Below are positions 7,594 through 10,697 of a stretch of 10,697 nt of DNA, piece after piece. Source of the DNA: Bacillota bacterium (lineage in GTDB: Bacteria > Bacillota > Clostridia > Acetivibrionales > DTU013); the NCBI GenBank assembly GCA_023399355.1, contig JAEWQC010000002.1:1-10697 (forward strand), given 5' to 3'. The first letter of the stretch is position 1; every line of letters starts with the position of its first letter. The position numbers and the translations under genes are program-made. Under the pieces are notes generated by a model. That model was given only the letters and a program-made list of their open reading frames with translations, did no database searches and was not told the origin of the DNA.

Positions 7594-8685
7594 ATGCTTA
7601 TTGATTTAATAGCTGGTGCACGACCAAATTTTATGAAGATTGCACCAATCATTGATGCAATACATCGAGCTCAAAAAGATGGTAATCAAATAGATTACCG
7701 ACTTATTCATACAGGACAGCACTATGATCAAAATATGAGTGGTAGCTTCTTTGCAGAACTTGGCATTCCTCAACCAAATGTGAATTTAGGAGCCGGTAGT
7801 GGAACACAAGCAGAACAAACTTCTGCTATAATGATTGGTTATGAAAAAGTATTATTGAAAGAGAAGCCTGATTTGTGCCTTGTAGTTGGTGATGTAACTT
7901 CAACTATGGCTTGTGCCATTACTGCCCAAAAAATGCACGTAAAAGTTGCACATGTTGAAGGGGGTATACGTTCAAATGATTGGACTATGCCAGAAGAGAT
8001 TAACAGAATGGTTACAGATAGTATAACTAATTACTTTTTTACTACTAGCATCACAGCAAATGATAATCTTAAGAGAATGGGAATAAAAGATGAGCAGATT
8101 TTTTTTGTTGGAAACACAATGATTGATACTTTGATCAAGCAAAGACCGAACTTTAAGCCTCCACATATTTGGGATAAAATTGGATTAAAAGAAAAAAATT
8201 ATTTTATTCTTACTCTTCACCGACCAAACAATGTAGACCAAGAATCTAAACTTAAATGTTTGTTGGATGAAATTATTAATAACTCTAGAGATCTGCCACT
8301 TATTTTTCCAGTTCATCCACGAACAGCCAAAATACTTTCCCAGCTAGGTGTTTCTACTGAAAGATTGTACATTATTGAACCACTTGGATATCTTGAATTT
8401 AATTATTTAGTTGAACACTCTAAAGCTGTCATTACTGATTCAGGGGGTATTACCGAGGAAACGACTGTAATGGGAATACCATGTATGACCCTTAGGGATA
8501 ATACTGAAAGACCAGAAACTATAACTCAGGGAACAAACGAACTGCTTGGAACAGATCCCAGTGCAATTAAACCTGCCATGGAAAAGCTTTTTGCAGGCAA
8601 ATGGAAGAAAGGTTTAACACCAGAATTATGGGATGGCAAAACATCACATAGGATTATTGAAATTCTGTTAAATCAGTTGACATGA
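7594..8685 (+). CDS. wecB: UDP-N-acetylglucosamine 2-epimerase, non-hydrolysing
   Basis: A 363-residue GT-B-fold epimerase that interconverts UDP-GlcNAc and UDP-ManNAc in the cytoplasm. Motifs in order are GARPNFMK (8-15), HTGQHYD (39-45), VVGD (D100), HVEGG (E122), PEEINR (133-138), LHRPNN (H209) and TDSGGITEE (281-289). D100, E122, the PEE glutamate and H209 correspond to residues shown to matter in the E. coli enzyme. The PEEINR context and SNDW segment differ from the FnlC/WbjD type, where I recall an EAGNRCFD segment, so this is more likely a true UDP-ManNAc producer than the last enzyme of the L-FucNAc route. A 55-base A/T-rich gap (7539-7593) precedes it with no clear signal. Its ATG has no Shine-Dalgarno sequence. 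It is less A/T-rich than its neighbours. Its stop overlaps the next start by four bases. Confidence 0.9.
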   Translation: MLIDLIAGARPNFMKIAPIIDAIHRAQKDGNQIDYRLIHTGQHYDQNMSGSFFAELGIPQPNVNLGAGSGTQAEQTSAIMIGYEKVLLKEKPDLCLVVGDVTSTMACAITAQKMHVKVAHVEGGIRSNDWTMPEEINRMVTDSITNYFFTTSITANDNLKRMGIKDEQIFFVGNTMIDTLIKQRPNFKPPHIWDKIGLKEKNYFILTLHRPNNVDQESKLKCLLDEIINNSRDLPLIFPVHPRTAKILSQLGVSTERLYIIEPLGYLEFNYLVEHSKAVITDSGGITEETTVMGIPCMTLRDNTERPETITQGTNELLGTDPSAIKPAMEKLFAGKWKKGLTPELWDGKTSHRIIEILLNQLT

Positions 8686-9767
8686 AGAAGCTACTTATTA
8701 TATATAATAAAATCTGGCCTTATAGAGAACGAATTTTTGAGTTACTTAATCAAAAATTTGATCTTACAGTGGCATATAATGACCCAAGCTTTATTGGGAA
8801 AAAATATAAGTTTAAAACAATGTTCTTGCCTGGAAAAACTATAGGTCCATTTTTTATTCATCAAACTAGATTACATAAAATTGCAAAACACTATGACGCG
8901 GTTGTTGGTCTATATGACATTAGATGGATTGAACTAATGTTACTTGCATTAATTCCAAATAGACAGTATTCAATTTCCTTCTGGGGTATAGGAGTAACAG
9001 CCTCTTATCATAATAGATTTGATTCAAAAAAGAAATGGAATTTTGTGCGGCACTTTTTCGGTCGAATGTCTGATTCACTTATATTTTATTCTGATTATCC
9101 TATTCAAAGACACTTAAATGCAGGAATAATTAAAAGTAAAATGTTTGTTGCTCATAATACAACAATAGTTACTTCTAACTCGATAATAACAAAGGCAGCG
9201 AACAATTTTCTTTTCGTTGGGACATTATATCCTCAAAAGGGAATTGATATCTTATTAGAAGCTTATTGTAAATTGATGGAGCAAAAGAATGACATACCCT
9301 GTTTAGATATTGTAGGTGATGGACCTGAGCTCAATAATATAAAGGACTTTATCATTGCAAATGGACTTGAAAATCTAATTAAATTACATGGTTCAATTTT
9401 CGATCCTGAAGAATTATCAAAATACTTTTACAATGCTATCGCGTGTATTTCTCCAAATCAAGCAGGACTTTCCGTATTGACAAGTATGGGCAATTCCACA
9501 ATCTACATTACTGAAAGTGATGCAATAACAGGAGGTGAGATTTTTAATATTAAAGATCAGGAAAATGGTTTTATTTATAGAGGGGGAGTTGATGAATTAT
9601 GCAACGTAATGAAATGGCTTACTGAAAATAAAAATAAAGTACTGGAAATGTCCTTAAATGCAAAAAATCACTATGATAAATATAGGACTCCCGATCAAAT
9701 GACATCTTCTATTGTAGAAGCAATTAATTATGCAATGAAATCAAGAAATGGCAATACTCTTTCATAG
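8682..9767 (+). CDS. Divergent GT4-like glycosyltransferase
   Basis: A 361-residue protein with a GT-B layout. The N-terminal half starts MKKLLIIYNKIWPYRERIFELL and reads into LTVAYNDPSF. The C-terminal half has FVGTLYPQKGIDILLEAY and DIVGDGPEL (G212-E216), the usual donor-domain signature of GT4 enzymes. The E-x7-E motif is not conserved. The equivalent positions read N259 and T267 in SPNQAGLSVLTSMG, a variant I recall from other Bacteroidota glycosyltransferases with an SPxxxGL signature. It probably adds a sugar to the lipid-linked repeat unit, but its donor is unknown. It starts inside the wecB-like stop (ATGA, 8682-8685), suggesting coupled expression, and its own end overlaps the acyltransferase gene by 20 bases. 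Loss of both acidic residues leaves altered chemistry or inactivity possible, but the rest of the fold looks intact. Confidence 0.83.
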   Translation: MKKLLIIYNKIWPYRERIFELLNQKFDLTVAYNDPSFIGKKYKFKTMFLPGKTIGPFFIHQTRLHKIAKHYDAVVGLYDIRWIELMLLALIPNRQYSISFWGIGVTASYHNRFDSKKKWNFVRHFFGRMSDSLIFYSDYPIQRHLNAGIIKSKMFVAHNTTIVTSNSIITKAANNFLFVGTLYPQKGIDILLEAYCKLMEQKNDIPCLDIVGDGPELNNIKDFIIANGLENLIKLHGSIFDPEELSKYFYNAIACISPNQAGLSVLTSMGNSTIYITESDAITGGEIFNIKDQENGFIYRGGVDELCNVMKWLTENKNKVLEMSLNAKNHYDKYRTPDQMTSSIVEAINYAMKSRNGNTLS

Positions 9768-10413
9768 TTTTCTGACCTGTTTAGCTTTGAAACTAAAATT
9801 ATTTGGGAAAGTTTCATTTTTTGCATTATTTGATAAAAATTGCTCTATTCACGAGAAAAGTAAAATTAATAGATTCGTATTTTTAAGAAATTCAAAAGTT
9901 GATGCTTATTCGTTTGTTGGTCCTAATTGCAATCTTCTGAATGCAACAATTGGTAAGTTTTGCTCTATTTCGAAAAATATTAATATAGGTGCACCTATTC
10001 ATCCAACTGATTTAGTATCTACATCTCCCATCTTTTATCGACCTCTAAACGGAACAGGAAGTACTTTTACTCAAGTTCAAACATTTAATGATAACTCAAA
10101 ACCTGTTATAATTGAAAATGATGTGTGGATTGGCATGAATTCTACAATACTTGGTGGTGTGACAATTAGCAATGGTTCGATAATTGGTGCACATTCTATT
10201 GTAACTAAGGATGTACCTCCATATGCTATAGTAGCAGGTGTTCCAGCAAGGATAATTAAGTATCGATTCACAGAAGACATAATTAAGGAACTTCTAAGTT
10301 TGCAATGGTGGAATATGCAAACAGATACATTATTAAATCCAAAAACGCTTAGTCTTTTTTCGCAAAAGCCAGACAAAATTATACTTTCAAAATTAAAAAA
10401 GGAATTAAAATAA
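9748..10413 (+). CDS. Hexapeptide-repeat O-acyltransferase (CatB/XAT-like)
   Basis: A 221-residue left-handed beta-helix acyltransferase, probably acetylating a hydroxyl or amino group of a sugar with acetyl-CoA in the cytoplasm. Imperfect hexapeptide repeats run from about residue 35 to 80 and again through ENDVWIGMNSTILGG and NGSIIGAHSIVTKDV, ending in the typical AGVPARIIK. Between them a loop carries H85 in HPTDLVST, matching the position of the catalytic histidine in xenobiotic acetyltransferase-type enzymes. The C-terminal LQWWNM segment also fits that group. The ATG at 9748 lies 20 bases inside the previous gene and is the only ATG before the helix begins, which supports this start. 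It is the last gene of the low-G+C block. Only one base separates its stop from the next ATG. The acyl group and acceptor are not readable from sequence. Confidence 0.88.
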   Translation: MAILFHSFLTCLALKLKLFGKVSFFALFDKNCSIHEKSKINRFVFLRNSKVDAYSFVGPNCNLLNATIGKFCSISKNINIGAPIHPTDLVSTSPIFYRPLNGTGSTFTQVQTFNDNSKPVIIENDVWIGMNSTILGGVTISNGSIIGAHSIVTKDVPPYAIVAGVPARIIKYRFTEDIIKELLSLQWWNMQTDTLLNPKTLSLFSQKPDKIILSKLKKELK

Positions 10414-10414
10414 A

Positions 10415-10697
10415 ATGTTCAACAATAAAACCCTCCTCATCACCGGTGGTACCGGCTCATTCGGCAATGCCGTACTAGATCGTTTTCTCGAGACCGATAT
10501 CAAAGAAATTCGAATTTTCTCCCGTGATGAAAAGAAACAGGATGATATGCGGCACAGGCTGCAAAGTCCTAAAGTGAAATTCTATATCGGTGATGTGCGT
10601 GATAAAAGGAGCATCGATAATGCAATGACCGGTGTTGATTATATCTTCCATGCTGCCGCCCTTAAACAGGTGCCTTCCTGTGAGTTCTTCCCTACTC
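10415..10697 (+). CDS. fnlA: UDP-GlcNAc 4,6-dehydratase/5-epimerase, FnlA/CapE/WbjB type, 3'-partial
   Basis: The first 94 codons of an SDR gene that runs off the right edge. The NAD(P)-binding motif TGGTGSFG is at 10-17. IFSRDEKKQDDMR, YIGDVRD and AAALKQVPSCEF follow, a combination that matches the FnlA/WbjB/CapE enzymes more closely than the PseB/FlaA1 or membrane-bound FlmA/WbpM relatives. These enzymes dehydrate UDP-GlcNAc at C4/C6 and epimerise C5, the first step to UDP-L-FucNAc or UDP-L-QuiNAc. The reductase and 2-epimerase partners (FnlB, FnlC) would be expected just downstream, outside the window. The ATG lies one base after the acyltransferase stop. A weak AAGGAA lies about 10 bases upstream. 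G+C returns to about 48%, marking the right border of the variable block. Confidence 0.88.
   Translation, partial: MFNNKTLLITGGTGSFGNAVLDRFLETDIKEIRIFSRDEKKQDDMRHRLQSPKVKFYIGDVRDKRSIDNAMTGVDYIFHAAALKQVPSCEFFPT

Larger units (their letters stand above)
1641..10414. other. Low-G+C variable polysaccharide cassette
   Basis: Composition changes abruptly at both ends. Sixty-base lines counted by hand give about 52% G+C in the dehydrogenase gene and 42-53% in the terminal fnlA-like gene. Inside the block they give about 20% (polymerase gene), 25% (pyruvyl transferase gene) and 40% (wecB-like gene). The block holds exactly the functions that differ between serotypes: flippase, polymerase, glycosyltransferases and decorating enzymes. 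The flanking genes encode widely shared nucleotide-sugar enzymes. I infer a horizontally acquired or exchangeable cassette. I saw no insertion sequence, integrase or obvious repeat at the borders, so homologous recombination through the flanking genes is the simplest route. Confidence 0.7.

Noticed and set aside
7560..7604. Fourteen-codon ATG frame overlapping the start of the wecB-like gene, a possible leader peptide
   Set aside because: It is very short, out of frame with the gene, shows no regulatory residue pattern or hairpin, and is expected by chance in A/T-rich DNA.
10077..10376. Reverse-strand open frame of 99 codons inside the acyltransferase gene
   Set aside because: It is antisense to a protein with clear hexapeptide repeats and has no independent support.

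Overview
The window reads as part of a surface-polysaccharide (O-antigen, capsule or exopolysaccharide) biosynthesis locus of the Wzx/Wzy type. The host is most likely a member of the Bacteroidota. That assignment is an inference. It rests on the nearly complete absence of Shine-Dalgarno sequences before the genes, A/T-rich leader bases, and protein variants I associate with that phylum: an N-terminally extended nucleotide-sugar dehydrogenase, a GARPNFMK-type WecB, and a glycosyltransferase with a 'SPxxxGL' signature in place of the usual E-x7-E. All ten genes lie on the + strand. They are separated by at most 55 bases and often overlap, so this looks like the interior of one long operon. No stretch above 300 bases lacks a gene. 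I see no convincing promoter, terminator, RNA gene, repeat array or mobile element.

Layout: (1) 1-1640, the 3' part of a UDP-sugar 6-dehydrogenase gene, cut by the left edge. (2) 1652-2671, a UDP-glucuronate 4-epimerase-like SDR. (3) 2671-4089, a Wzx-type flippase. (4) 4086-5153, a polysaccharide pyruvyl transferase. (5) 5203-6333, a GT4-type glycosyltransferase. (6) 6357-7538, a Wzy-type polymerase. (7) 7594-8685, a non-hydrolysing UDP-GlcNAc 2-epimerase (WecB-like). (8) 8682-9767, a divergent GT4-like glycosyltransferase. (9) 9748-10413, a hexapeptide-repeat O-acyltransferase. (10) 10415 to the right edge, the start of an FnlA/CapE/WbjB-type UDP-GlcNAc 4,6-dehydratase/5-epimerase.

How they fit together: genes 1 and 2 probably make a UDP-hexuronic acid (UDP-GlcA, then UDP-GalA). 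Gene 7 makes UDP-ManNAc, and gene 10 opens the UDP-L-FucNAc/L-QuiNAc branch. The glycosyltransferases assemble the lipid-linked repeat unit, which is decorated with a pyruvate ketal (gene 4) and an acyl, probably acetyl, group (gene 9). Wzx flips the unit across the inner membrane and Wzy polymerises it. The initiating sugar-phosphate transferase and any chain-length or export proteins are not in the window.

The most striking sequence-level signal is base composition. Genes 1 and 10 are about 50% G+C in the lines I counted by hand, while genes 2-9 drop to roughly 20-40%, with abrupt edges at about 1641 and 10414. This is the classic pattern of a variable serotype cassette inserted between conserved flanking genes. 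I find no evidence for a wholly new kind of system here. The points most worth a second look are the divergent glycosyltransferase, the extended dehydrogenase and the unusual combination of precursors and decorations.
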